From Collimonas fungivorans Ter331 (GTDB lineage Bacteria; Pseudomonadota; Gammaproteobacteria; Burkholderiales; Burkholderiaceae_D), in the NCBI RefSeq assembly GCF_000221045.1, contig NC_015856.1, positions 1,271,316 to 1,335,315 of the forward strand: DNA of 64,000 bases. The letters are read 5' to 3'. Shown piece by piece: positions 26,852 to 37,996 of the stretch. Each line of letters begins with the position of its first letter. Position 1 is the stretch's first letter. The notes under the pieces are model-generated. The model saw only the letters and a list, made by a program, of their open reading frames with translations, did no database searches and was not told where the DNA came from. Both the position numbers and the translations under genes were made by a program.

Positions 26852-27252
26852 TCTTCAATAGAAAAACTGCCGGTTGCTGGCGCTCCCCGCGCTACGTTCT
26901 CATGCAACCGGTATCATCCGGCGCCCGCAGCCTATGCTGGAGTGTGTTGGTATTTTGCAATCTTCCCCTCCTCTAAGTTACATAGAGACACAATAGGGTT
27001 CCTGCTCTAAAGCCGCGCCTCATCGCACTACCGCCGTGCGGTATCAGGTATTATCGGCAACCATAGGGGCAGTGTTTGATAGGAAACTTTCTGAGCGATA
27101 CGCCACACGGCTGCCGCTGCGCCTCCTCTATACATAACAAAGAATGGCCCTTGCTAAGGGGCTGAGACAAGTCTGGACAGTAATATGCCAAAGCCGCTGG
27201 CGGCTGGGGCATTGGTTTGGGCGATTAACATTCGATTAAAAGTACGATTTTG
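26852..27252 (+). promoter_or_regulatory. leader region of the polysaccharide locus
   Basis: These 400 bases lie upstream of the first glycosyltransferase and contain no credible gene. Two small hairpins are visible: GCCCTTGCTAAGGGGC near 27147 and AGCCGCTGGCGGCT near 27193. Neither is followed by a T-run. No JUMPstart/ops element (GGCGGTAGCGT) was found. A long untranslated leader is likely, but promoter elements are not clear. Confidence 0.4.
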
Positions 27253-28899
27253 ATGAATTTCATTCTGTATTCGGATATTGGCGAAAGCACGATCGATAAA
27301 AGCCTTGGTTTGCCAGAGTACAGCTATTACTTTGTCTTAAAAGCTTTTCGCACCGTTTTGGCCGAGCTCGGCACGGTTACATTGGTGCGGCACCCGGAAA
27401 CCGAAGTCGACCCGCTGTTTGAAGAATGCCGGCAGCGCGGCGAAGAATGCGTGTTCCTTTCCTTTTCCCCGCCGAACAAGACCCAGATCGACCTCGAGTG
27501 CCCGACGGTGTCGGTGTTCGCCTGGGAGTACAGCAATATTCCCGATGAGATGTGGGACGACGATATCCGCAACGACTGGCGCGTGGTGTTTGCCCGCCAT
27601 GGCCGAGCGATCACCTTGTCCAGCTATACCGCGCGGGTTGTCAAAGAGGCGATGGGCGCGGCATTTCCGGTGCTGGCGGCGCCAGCGCCGTTGTGGGAAC
27701 AGTTTGCCGGCGCCCGCTCGCGGTTTGGTGCTAAATTGCCGCCCGGAGAAAGCGTGCTGCAGCTGCGCGGCACCGTGATCGACAGCCATCTGCTGGGTTT
27801 GTCGGCAGACGGCCTGATCGCCCACATCACCTTCCCCGAGGCGGAGGATGAGGAAGAGCTGCTATCACCGCCGCGCGCACCTGCGCCGGAACCGGCATCC
27901 GAACTGCCGCCGCAGTTGGCGCCCGAACCCCAAGTCCAGCCTGAGTCCGTGGCGCCAGCCAAAAACCTGCGTTACCGGCTGGCGGTCACCAAACGCCATC
28001 TGCTGACGTGGTATCGCGAAGCATTGCGCGACCTGCTGCCTTTATGGCTAGCCAGGGCAGTGGCGGTCAGCGGACGCAGCGGCAACGCCATGGCGCGCGC
28101 CATTATGGGTTATGAACGCCGCACGGCTCCGCAGCTGGAGTTGCCGGTCGAGCCGCCGCAATCCCCAGCACTGCCACCTGCACAGCCGGAACCGCCGCCG
28201 GTGCCGGTAATTGAGCCTGGCCAGGTGCTCGAGCCTGAAGCAGTGGTCAATCTGGACGGGGTGGTCTACACCTCTATCCTCAGCCCCAAGGATGGCCGCA
28301 AGAACTGGTTCGACATGGTGACTGCATTCTGCTGGACTTTTCGCGATGTCGAAGACGCGACGCTGGTGCTGAAGATGAACGAGCGCGACCTGTCGCGCTA
28401 TCACAATACCTTGCTGACCTTGCTGTCGCAGCTGGCGCCGTTCAAGTGCCGGGTCCTTACCTTGCATGCCTACCTGGACGACCCGACTTACGAAGAACTG
28501 ATCGGAGCCACCAGTTATTACGTCAACACCTCCTTGTGTGAAGGCTTGTGCTTGCCGCTGATGGAGTTCATGTGCTGCGGCAAACCGGTGATTGCGCCGC
28601 AGCATACGGCGATGGAAGACTATATCGACGATCGCGCTGCCTTCGTCATCAAGTCCGGCCTCGAACACAATGTCTGGCCGAACGATCCGCGCGACCTGTT
28701 CCGCACCTTGCGCTACCGTCTCGACTGGGAGTCGATCTGTACGGCATACAAAGATAGCTATCGGATAGCAAAACAGCAGCCCGAGACATACCTGGAAATG
28801 AGCAGGCACGCCATGGCGCGCCTGGAGTCCTTCAGCTCGGGCGCAGTCGTGAAAGAACAGTTGCGCAGTTTCTTTCAGCAGGCAGGGGCCGCCAGATGA
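27253..28899 (+). CDS. glycosyltransferase with Pro-rich insertion (A-band accessory module)
   Basis: The ATG at 27253 is preferred over the TTG one codon earlier (548 residues). The N-terminal domain contains SLGLPEYSYYFVLKAFR (about residues 17-33). The C-terminal domain (about 335-548) has DGRKNWFDMVTAF and the GT-B donor-site region SLCEGLCLPLMEFMCCGKPVIAP. Between them is an insert of about 130 residues, rich in Pro, Glu and Ala. The next gene encodes a paralogue lacking this insert, so the pair arose by duplication. The stop overlaps the next start (ATGA). By position it corresponds to the glycosyltransferases beside the Pseudomonas A-band cluster, which act late on the polysaccharide. 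Confidence 0.82.
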   Translation: MNFILYSDIGESTIDKSLGLPEYSYYFVLKAFRTVLAELGTVTLVRHPETEVDPLFEECRQRGEECVFLSFSPPNKTQIDLECPTVSVFAWEYSNIPDEMWDDDIRNDWRVVFARHGRAITLSSYTARVVKEAMGAAFPVLAAPAPLWEQFAGARSRFGAKLPPGESVLQLRGTVIDSHLLGLSADGLIAHITFPEAEDEEELLSPPRAPAPEPASELPPQLAPEPQVQPESVAPAKNLRYRLAVTKRHLLTWYREALRDLLPLWLARAVAVSGRSGNAMARAIMGYERRTAPQLELPVEPPQSPALPPAQPEPPPVPVIEPGQVLEPEAVVNLDGVVYTSILSPKDGRKNWFDMVTAFCWTFRDVEDATLVLKMNERDLSRYHNTLLTLLSQLAPFKCRVLTLHAYLDDPTYEELIGATSYYVNTSLCEGLCLPLMEFMCCGKPVIAPQHTAMEDYIDDRAAFVIKSGLEHNVWPNDPRDLFRTLRYRLDWESICTAYKDSYRIAKQQPETYLEMSRHAMARLESFSSGAVVKEQLRSFFQQAGAAR

Positions 28900-30221
28900 T
28901 TATCATTATTTATTCAGAGACCAACGCCGGCTCGATTGCTTCCAATCTCGGCTTGCCCGAATACAGTTACTACTTCGTCCTGAAGGAATTCAGGCCGGTG
29001 CTGGAACAGCTTGGCATCGTGGTGGCCGTCAGCGACCCTGCACGCGAAGTGGATGAAATCTACCGGAATGCCCTGGCGCATGGCGAGTCCTGCGTCTTCC
29101 TGTCGTTTTCGCCGCCGCACAAAACCGTGGTCGACCTGGCCTGTCCGACCATCCCGGTATTTGCCTGGGAATTCAGCACGCTGCCCAATGAAACCTGGTT
29201 TGGTGAGCCGCGGCACGACTGGCGTTATGTGTTCGACAAAGTCGGCGCTGCGATTACACACTCTGCATTTACCGCCGATACGGTGCGGCAGGCGATGACG
29301 CCGGAATTCCCGGTGGCGTCTATCCCGGCGCCGGTCTGGGACCGGTTTGCCGCGATACGTAAAAGACTGTCGATTGCCAATCATCCCGACGGTGTCGACC
29401 TGCATGTCGCCGGCACCGTGATCGACAGCCGTACCGTCGATCTTTCCCCTTACAGCGTACCGCGCCGGCGCGATCCCAAGCCGAACCTGGTGCGGCCACC
29501 GGTGCTGGCCCGGCGCGAGCCGGTCAAGGTCCATATCGATGGCGTGGTGTATACCTCGGTCTTCAATCCGTATGACGGACGCAAGAACTGGTACGACATG
29601 GTCAGCGCTTTCTGCTGGGCGTTCCGGGATGCCGAAGACGCCACGCTGGTGCTGAAACTGACTCACCACGATGTGCGCATCGGCATCGACAACCTGTTAG
29701 AGAACGTCTATAAGCTGACGCCGTTCAAGTGCCGGATCCTGCTGATCCACGGCTATCTGAGCGATGCCGATTACGAGAGCCTGGTGTCTGCGACGACTTA
29801 CGTCCTGAATACCTCGCATGGCGAAGGCCAGTGCCTGCCATTGATGGAGTTCATGTCCTGCGGCAAGCCGGCTATTGCGCCGCGCAACACCGCGATGGCC
29901 GACTATATCGATAACGAAAATGCTTTTGTGCTGGACTCCAGCACCGAACCCAGCCATTGGCCGCATGACCCGCGCCAGGCATACCGCACCCTGCGTTACC
30001 GCATAGACTGGGGCACGCTGCTGGCCGCCTATCAGGACAGTTATCGCGTCGCCAAGCAGGACCCGGACAGATATTGGCAGATGGCGGAACACGCAGTACG
30101 GCGCTTGCAGCGGCATTGCTCGCACGCCGTGACCAGAGAGCGCTTGCTTGCTTTCTTTGCGAACCATCCGCGGATGAATGGCAACGGCGTTGCCAAGATG
30201 GTGGAAAAGGCCGGCGCATGA
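28896..30221 (+). CDS. glycosyltransferase, paralogue of the preceding gene
   Basis: The 441-residue protein shares the N-terminal block NLGLPEYSYYFVLKEFRPV and the C-terminal blocks DGRKNWYDMVSAFCW and TSHGEGQCLPLMEFMSCGKPAIAP with its neighbour. The linker is only about 20 residues long. It is a GT-B-fold family 4-like retaining transferase, acting in the cytoplasm on lipid-linked sugar. Translation is coupled to the previous gene by a 4-base overlap. A 30-codon ORF starts in the overlap with its own stop (30218-30310) and may be a relic. Confidence 0.85.
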   Translation: MIIIIYSETNAGSIASNLGLPEYSYYFVLKEFRPVLEQLGIVVAVSDPAREVDEIYRNALAHGESCVFLSFSPPHKTVVDLACPTIPVFAWEFSTLPNETWFGEPRHDWRYVFDKVGAAITHSAFTADTVRQAMTPEFPVASIPAPVWDRFAAIRKRLSIANHPDGVDLHVAGTVIDSRTVDLSPYSVPRRRDPKPNLVRPPVLARREPVKVHIDGVVYTSVFNPYDGRKNWYDMVSAFCWAFRDAEDATLVLKLTHHDVRIGIDNLLENVYKLTPFKCRILLIHGYLSDADYESLVSATTYVLNTSHGEGQCLPLMEFMSCGKPAIAPRNTAMADYIDNENAFVLDSSTEPSHWPHDPRQAYRTLRYRIDWGTLLAAYQDSYRVAKQDPDRYWQMAEHAVRRLQRHCSHAVTRERLLAFFANHPRMNGNGVAKMVEKAGA

Positions 30222-30330
30222 AGAAAATTCTTGCCGACCGGCTGTGCCCGGCTGACCGCTGGCAGCAAGATCATGCGCCTGGCGATCATCGCCCGCAAAC
30301 TGGACGGTAGTCATCGGGAGCCGATCGCAC

Positions 30331-31473
30331 ATGAACCATCGGATTAAAGACATCGAATTATTGCGCGGGATCGCCGTGCTTTTTGTGTTGTTCGAGCATA
30401 CGCGGTTCAATTTGATCGGACAGCCAAGCGAAGTTCTTGACTATGTCTATCGTCATTTTGGATTCTGGACCGGGGTCGATTTGTTTTTTGCGATTTCCGG
30501 TTTCGTTATCGCCAGGGACTTGATTCCGCGGCTCAACCGGAGCGCAAGCCGGCAGGAATTTTTTGCGGTGGCGGCTAAATTTTGGATCAGGCGCGCTTGG
30601 CGTCTGTGGCCTTCCGCATGGCTCTGGCTGGCGCTATTGTTGCTGGCGGCGGTGGCTTTCAGGAAATCGGGCATATTCGGCTCGCTGCAGGCAAACCTGG
30701 ACGGCAGCCTTGCAGGGATTTTGAACTATGCAAATTTCCGCCTCGCCTTCAAGTTCGGCCGCGAAGAACTCGGTCCGGCTTTTCCGTATTGGAGCCTGTC
30801 TCTGGAAGAGCAGTTTTACCTGTTGTTGCCAGTTGTGGCTTTCATCTGTCGCCGCTGGATTTCCGGTGTATTGATTGTCCTGGTAGCGTTGCAGTTTTTT
30901 GCATCTCGCCATCAGTCGTTGTTGCTGATGAATACGCGATCCGATGCGCTGCTGCTGGGCGTGCTGCTGGCAATATGGAGCAAGCACGGCAGTTATCGCT
31001 GGCTGGAGCCGGTTTTTCTCAAACAGCACAACTGGATGCGTTCTGTTTTCCTGGTGATTTTGGCAGCCGGCCTGGCTGTAACCGGAGCGGAGCAGCATCA
31101 GGATTTTCGCTACTGGGTGGGTTTCGTCGCCTTGCTCTCGATCGTACTGGTTTGGATTGCCTCCTACGATGCAGATTACCTGATGGCTGACAATCCAGCG
31201 AAGCGCGTGCTGCTATGGATAGGCAGTCGTTCCTATGCCTTGTATCTGACACATATGCCGGCCTATCTCATGAGCCGCCAGATCTGGTACTGGATCGCCC
31301 CTATGGATACCGTTTTTGACCAAACCTACAACGCCAGGCTGGTATTGACGGCCCTGGTGCTGCTGCTGGCATTCAGCGAACTTAATTACCGTTTTATTGA
31401 AGTCCCCCTGCGTGCACGCGGCAAACGAATTGTCGACCAGATGGGCAAGCCCCAGTTCCAGTTCCAGACGTAG
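30331..31473 (+). CDS. membrane acyltransferase, family 3 (OafA/NodX type)
   Basis: The 380-residue protein begins with the family signature IELLRGIAVLFVLFEHTRF (catalytic His in the first helix) and has about ten hydrophobic helices. WSLSLEEQFYLLLPVVAF near residue 155 is the second conserved block. Such enzymes transfer acetyl or other acyl groups to sugars of surface polysaccharides. The P. aeruginosa A-band accessory genes include an acyltransferase at this position. An O-acetylated rhamnan or terminal residue is the likely product. Confidence 0.9.
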   Translation: MNHRIKDIELLRGIAVLFVLFEHTRFNLIGQPSEVLDYVYRHFGFWTGVDLFFAISGFVIARDLIPRLNRSASRQEFFAVAAKFWIRRAWRLWPSAWLWLALLLLAAVAFRKSGIFGSLQANLDGSLAGILNYANFRLAFKFGREELGPAFPYWSLSLEEQFYLLLPVVAFICRRWISGVLIVLVALQFFASRHQSLLLMNTRSDALLLGVLLAIWSKHGSYRWLEPVFLKQHNWMRSVFLVILAAGLAVTGAEQHQDFRYWVGFVALLSIVLVWIASYDADYLMADNPAKRVLLWIGSRSYALYLTHMPAYLMSRQIWYWIAPMDTVFDQTYNARLVLTALVLLLAFSELNYRFIEVPLRARGKRIVDQMGKPQFQFQT

Positions 31474-31522
31474 TTCACTTGCATCAGGAAGCATCCATCG
31501 ATAACAGTGAAAGCAAAATAGT

Positions 31523-32383
31523 ATGCGAGACATGTTCAAAAAGTTTTTTGGCGTTCGAAAAACGGAAACGGTGGTTCCTGTGACGCCGGCCCCTGCACCG
31601 GCACCAACGGTATCGGTTCCGGCGCCGGCCGCCGCGATCGATTCCTTCCATATAGGCTTGCGTGATGCCTTGGCCAGCGGATGGTACCTGCATAAAAGCA
31701 GCGAACTGTATCGCGGCTTTTTTATCAGCGCCGAAGATGTGGTGCTCGATATCGGCTGCGGCGATGGCGGTAATTCGCTGTTCTGCGCCAACCACGGCGC
31801 GCACGTGATCGTCGCCGACATCGATGCGGACAAGGTGGAATCCACCATACAGCGTCTGGCGCAAACGCCAGCGCGGCTGGTGCAAGGGTTGGTGGGCGAC
31901 GCTAATCCCTTGTTGCTGGATGATGGCATAGCGACCACGGTGATCTGCATGGAAGTACTGGAGCACGTCGACGATACCGCGCAGTTTTTGAGTGAACTGG
32001 CCAGGGTTGGCAAATCGGGCGCGCAATACCTGCTGTCGGTGCCGGATCCGGTGCAAGAGACTTTGCAGAAGGGCGTGGCGCCGGCTTCGTATTTCGAGAA
32101 GCCGAACCATATCCGCATCATCCAGCGCGATGAATTTGAAAAGATGGTGACAGACGCCGGCCTGGTGATCGAAAGGCACGAATACTATGGCTTCTACTGG
32201 TCAGTCTGGTGGCTGTTTTTCTGGATATGCAAAGTCGACCTGAACAATGCCAGCCATCCCTTGCTGGATAACTGGGCAAAAACCTGGGAAGCGCTGATGG
32301 ACACGCCGAATGGCGAACAGGTGAGGCAGGCATTGAACGATTTCATGCCGAAAAGCCAGGTCATCATTGCGCGCAAGCCGTGA
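31523..32383 (+). CDS. SAM-dependent methyltransferase, likely polysaccharide cap
   Basis: The 286-residue class I methyltransferase has motif I VVLDIGCGDGG near residue 73, the acidic ribose-binding VADIDADK about 26 residues later, and CMEVLEHVDD near 139. An N-terminal linker of about 35 residues rich in Pro and Ala precedes the fold. A second ATG at 31532 is also possible. In ABC-exported O-polysaccharides a methyl group on the non-reducing end stops growth and is read by the Wzt C-terminal domain. Its place immediately before rmd fits the methyltransferase of the A-band accessory module. Confidence 0.85.
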   Translation: MRDMFKKFFGVRKTETVVPVTPAPAPAPTVSVPAPAAAIDSFHIGLRDALASGWYLHKSSELYRGFFISAEDVVLDIGCGDGGNSLFCANHGAHVIVADIDADKVESTIQRLAQTPARLVQGLVGDANPLLLDDGIATTVICMEVLEHVDDTAQFLSELARVGKSGAQYLLSVPDPVQETLQKGVAPASYFEKPNHIRIIQRDEFEKMVTDAGLVIERHEYYGFYWSVWWLFFWICKVDLNNASHPLLDNWAKTWEALMDTPNGEQVRQALNDFMPKSQVIIARKP

Positions 32384-32426
32384 CCGAAAGCAGGGCATCG
32401 GGCGTACAGCAAAGGAGCGGTTGCAT

Positions 32427-34401
<1,975 letters not shown>

Positions 34402-34413
34402 GGGGAGATGAAG

Positions 34414-35901
34414 ATGCGTACGCCAGAACCCGGCATTCCATTGACAGCAACCGCAGTCATCGTTCCGGTGGTGCTTTCGGGCGGCGCCGGCACGCGCTTG
34501 TGGCCGGTGTCGCGGGAAGGGCATCCGAAACCCTTCATCAAACTACCGGATGGCAAGAGCCTGCTGCAAAAGACTTACCAGCGGGTAGCCCAGCTTGGCA
34601 TCCGTGGCGATATCCTGAGCGTGACAAACCGGGACTATTATTTCCAGAGCAAGGACGAATTCGTTTCTGCCGACCTGGGTACGCATTATCGCCCGCATTT
34701 CATCCTTGAGCCGTCCGGCCGCAATACCGCGCCGGCAATCGCGGTTGCGGCGCTGTCATTGCGTGCCCTGCATGGCGACAACACCATCATGGTAGTGATG
34801 CCGGCCGACCATCTGATCAAGGATGTGGAGTGTTTTACCGAAACTGTGCACCATGCGGTGGAAGTTGCCAAGCAAGGTTACCTGGTGACATTCGGGGTCC
34901 GTCCATTGACGCCGGAAACCGGTTTCGGCTACATCGAATGCGGCGCTCAAATCGATAGCGCCGGAGCGGCGCAGGTAAGCCGTTTCATAGAAAAACCGGA
35001 TGCGGAACGCGCCGCCGGTTTTGTCGAAAGCGGCCGGCACCTGTGGAACGCCGGCATATTCTGTTTCTCGGTGTCGACCTTTTTAAGCGAACTGGAGAGG
35101 CATTCGCCTGAAATCATGGCGCTGGCCGCCGCATGCATCGAGGCCAGCCCGGCCGCGGCGTCCGCCGGCGTCTTGTTGCAGGAACTGGACAGCGACAGCT
35201 TCATGGCGATGCAAGACATTTCGATCGACTATGCGGTGCTGGAGCGTTCCGACCGGGTGGCGGTGATACCGGCCGGTTTCGACTGGAACGATATCGGTTC
35301 CTGGGGCGCCCTGCGGCAGCTGGTGGAACCTGACGAACAGGAAAATCGCGTACTGGGCGAAGCCGTGCTGATCGACAGCCGGAACAACTACATCTATTCC
35401 GAGCAGCGGCTGGTGGCGACAGTCGGCGTCAATAACCTGATCGTGGTGGATACGCCTGACGCGTTGCTGATCGCCCATCCGGACCATGTGCAGAACGTGA
35501 AGAAAGTCGTGCACCAGCTCAAGAGCACCGAGCACGCCACTTATAAGCTGCATCGCACCGTGTTCCGGCCATGGGGCAGTTATACCCTGCTGGAGCAAGG
35601 ACCGAATTTCAAGATCAAGCGTATCGTCGTCAAGCAGGGCGCATCGCTCTCGCTGCAGATGCATCATCATCGCAGCGAACACTGGGTGGTGGTGCAGGGC
35701 ATGGCCAAAGTGGTCAATGGCGAGCAGGAAATGTACGTCAACACCAACGAATCGACTTACATCCCTGCCGGCACCAAACATCGCCTGGAAAATCCGGGTT
35801 TGCTGGAGCTGGTGATGATCGAGGTGCAGAGCGGCGCCTATCTGGGCGAAGACGATATCGTGCGCTTTGACGACAAGTATGGCAGGTGCAAGTCATGTTG
35901 A
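34414..35901 (+). CDS. wbpW: bifunctional mannose-1-phosphate guanylyltransferase / mannose-6-phosphate isomerase
   Basis: The N-terminal nucleotidyltransferase domain has LSGGAGTRLWPVSREGHPKPF and FIEKPDAE; the C-terminal type II isomerase cupin has QMHHHRSEHWVVVQG and IPAGTKHRLENPG. The protein has about 495 residues, full-length for the AlgA/ManC/WbpW family. It makes mannose 6-phosphate and GDP-mannose. The ATG at 34414 has an AGGGGAG site at good spacing; the ATG at 34408 is too close to it. The 3' end overlaps the start of wzm by seven bases. Confidence 0.93.
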   Translation: MRTPEPGIPLTATAVIVPVVLSGGAGTRLWPVSREGHPKPFIKLPDGKSLLQKTYQRVAQLGIRGDILSVTNRDYYFQSKDEFVSADLGTHYRPHFILEPSGRNTAPAIAVAALSLRALHGDNTIMVVMPADHLIKDVECFTETVHHAVEVAKQGYLVTFGVRPLTPETGFGYIECGAQIDSAGAAQVSRFIEKPDAERAAGFVESGRHLWNAGIFCFSVSTFLSELERHSPEIMALAAACIEASPAAASAGVLLQELDSDSFMAMQDISIDYAVLERSDRVAVIPAGFDWNDIGSWGALRQLVEPDEQENRVLGEAVLIDSRNNYIYSEQRLVATVGVNNLIVVDTPDALLIAHPDHVQNVKKVVHQLKSTEHATYKLHRTVFRPWGSYTLLEQGPNFKIKRIVVKQGASLSLQMHHHRSEHWVVVQGMAKVVNGEQEMYVNTNESTYIPAGTKHRLENPGLLELVMIEVQSGAYLGEDDIVRFDDKYGRCKSC

Positions 35902-36740
35902 AAGTGCGGTTGAAAATGCGGTTGAAAATGCAGATGCAGGCAAAAAACCAGACCATGCTGCGCTCGCTGTGGCACTACCGCGGCTTCATGCTCGGCAGCG
36001 TCAAGCGCGAATTCCAGTCGCGCTACCGCAATTCGATGCTGGGCGCGGTATGGATGGTGCTCAATCCGCTGGCGATGATCGTGGTCTATACAGTGATTTT
36101 CTCGCAGCTGATGCATGCGCGCCTGCCTAACGCCAGCAGCCAGTTTGCCTACGGGATTTATCTGTGCGCCGGTTTGCTGACCTGGGGATTCTTTACCGAA
36201 ACCGTATCGCGTATGCAGAACGTGTTCCTGGAAAACGGCAACATGATCAAGAAGCTGAACTTTCCGCGCATCTGCCTGCCGATCATCACGGTGATGAATG
36301 CGGGCGTGAATTTTTCCATCATTTTCGGTTTGTTCCTGGGGTTCCTGCTCGTCTCCGGCAATTTTCCCGGCTGGGCTTTCCTTGGCGTGCTGCCGCTGCT
36401 GCTGATACAGATACTGTTTTCTATCGGCCTCGGCATTGTGCTTGGGGTGCTCAACGTTTTTTTTCGCGACGTCGGCCAGCTGTTCGGCATCGTGCTGCAG
36501 TTCTGGTTCTGGTTTACCCCGATTGTCTATACGGTCTCGACCCTGCCAGAGGGAGTGCAGGGCATGCTCAGATTTAATCCGATGACGGCGCTGATGGTTG
36601 CTTACCAGGGGATTTTCGTCAGCGGCGCGTGGCCGCTCTGGAGCGACCTGTGGGCAGTGGCGCTGCTGAGCGTGGCGCTGTGTGTTATCGGATTGCAGCT
36701 GTTTCGCCGGCATGCGGGCGAAATGGTGGATGAACTATGA
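35895..36740 (+). CDS. wzm: ABC-2 type polysaccharide exporter permease
   Basis: The product of about 281 residues has six hydrophobic helices and the ABC-2 signature REFQSRYRNSMLGAVWMVLNP near residue 35. It forms the channel that flips the undecaprenyl-linked polysaccharide to the periplasm, powered by Wzt. The first codons are a repeat of about 12 bases (GCGGTTGAAAAT) that yields LKVRLKMRLKM and offers several ATG starts; a GTG at 35886 is also in frame. The core Wzm fold begins near MLRSLWHYRGF, so the exact start is uncertain. Confidence 0.9.
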   Translation: MLKVRLKMRLKMQMQAKNQTMLRSLWHYRGFMLGSVKREFQSRYRNSMLGAVWMVLNPLAMIVVYTVIFSQLMHARLPNASSQFAYGIYLCAGLLTWGFFTETVSRMQNVFLENGNMIKKLNFPRICLPIITVMNAGVNFSIIFGLFLGFLLVSGNFPGWAFLGVLPLLLIQILFSIGLGIVLGVLNVFFRDVGQLFGIVLQFWFWFTPIVYTVSTLPEGVQGMLRFNPMTALMVAYQGIFVSGAWPLWSDLWAVALLSVALCVIGLQLFRRHAGEMVDEL

Positions 36741-37996
36741 TGGGCAAGATTACAGTTAAGGGCCTGGGCAAGGCCTACAAGACATACAACGGGCGCTGGG
36801 CGCGCCTGGCGGAATGGGTGCTGCCTTTTTCCCGGCAGCGGCACCAGTTGCATTGGGTCTTGCAGGACATCGACTTCCAGCTGGCTGCTGGCGAGGCTGT
36901 CGGCATTGTCGGCGTCAATGGCGCCGGCAAAAGCACCCTGCTGAAAATGATCGCGGGGACTACCCAGAGCACCACCGGCAGCATCGATATCCAGGGAAGG
37001 GTGGCGGCGCTGCTGGAACTCGGCATGGGTTTTCATCCGGATTTTACCGGCAGGCAGAACGCCATCATGGCTGGCCAGCTGCAGGGCCTGAAAGCCGAAG
37101 AAATCGAAGCACTGATGCCGGCTATCGAGGCGTTCGCCGAAATCGGCGAATACATAGACCAGCCGGTGCGGACCTATTCCAGCGGGATGCAGATGCGGCT
37201 GGCGTTCAGCGTTGCCACCGCCAGCCGGCCGGATGTGCTGATTGTCGACGAAGCCCTGTCCGTCGGCGATGCCTATTTCCAGCACAAGAGTTTTGAACGG
37301 ATCAGGGAGTTTCGCCGCGCCGGCACCACCTTGCTGATTGTCTCGCACGATCGCTACGCCATCCAGACCATTTGCGACCGCGCCATATTGCTCAATCGCG
37401 GGCGGCTGGAAATGCAAGGCAATCCGGTGGAGGTGATGGATTTCTACAATGCCATGATGGCTGAGCGCGACCGCAGCACTGTCAGGCAAGAGCGCCTGGC
37501 CGACGGCAAATTGCGGACCATCTCCGGAACCGGCCAGGCCAGCGTTGCCGAAGTCAGGCTGCTGGACGACGAAGGCAAGGAAGTCGACGTAGTGGAAGTC
37601 GGCGCGCAGGTAACGCTGGAAGTCAGGGTTGCAATCAACTCCGAAGTGCCGCGGCTGGTGATGGGCTACCTGATCACGGACAAGCTGGGGCACGCCGTAT
37701 TCGGCATCAATACCCATCGCCTCAACAAACCGCAGACCGATCTGCGGGCGGGAGAAGACCTGGTTTATCGCTGGCGCTTTGCGATGGACCTCGGCAAGGG
37801 GAATTATGCAATTTCGATTTCCCTGTCGCGGGTCGATTCCCATCTCGACACCAATTATGAATGGCGCGACTACAGCGTCATTTTCCACGTGGTCAATACG
37901 CATCGCCCCGATTTTGTCGGCTGCGCATTCCTGGAGCCTGAAGTAGCCATAGTGCGGTCGCTTGGCAGCGCCAGCAAGGATGGCATAGCAGCATGA
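36737..37996 (+). CDS. wzt: ABC polysaccharide exporter ATPase with C-terminal glycan-binding domain
   Basis: The 419-residue protein has Walker A GVNGAGKST (about 57-65), signature YSSGMQMRLAFS and Walker B VLIVDEALSVGD in an N-terminal domain of about 240 residues. Residues from about 265 on form the beta-sandwich Wzt C-terminal domain that recognises the capped non-reducing end of the glycan. It shares a 4-base overlap with wzm and with the next glycosyltransferase. The presence of this domain fits the cap-dependent export scheme and the upstream methyltransferase. Confidence 0.93.
   Translation: MMGKITVKGLGKAYKTYNGRWARLAEWVLPFSRQRHQLHWVLQDIDFQLAAGEAVGIVGVNGAGKSTLLKMIAGTTQSTTGSIDIQGRVAALLELGMGFHPDFTGRQNAIMAGQLQGLKAEEIEALMPAIEAFAEIGEYIDQPVRTYSSGMQMRLAFSVATASRPDVLIVDEALSVGDAYFQHKSFERIREFRRAGTTLLIVSHDRYAIQTICDRAILLNRGRLEMQGNPVEVMDFYNAMMAERDRSTVRQERLADGKLRTISGTGQASVAEVRLLDDEGKEVDVVEVGAQVTLEVRVAINSEVPRLVMGYLITDKLGHAVFGINTHRLNKPQTDLRAGEDLVYRWRFAMDLGKGNYAISISLSRVDSHLDTNYEWRDYSVIFHVVNTHRPDFVGCAFLEPEVAIVRSLGSASKDGIAA

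Noticed and set aside
26852..27252. JUMPstart/ops element or c-di-GMP riboswitch in the polysaccharide leader
   Set aside because: Neither the ops core nor the conserved riboswitch sequence is present.
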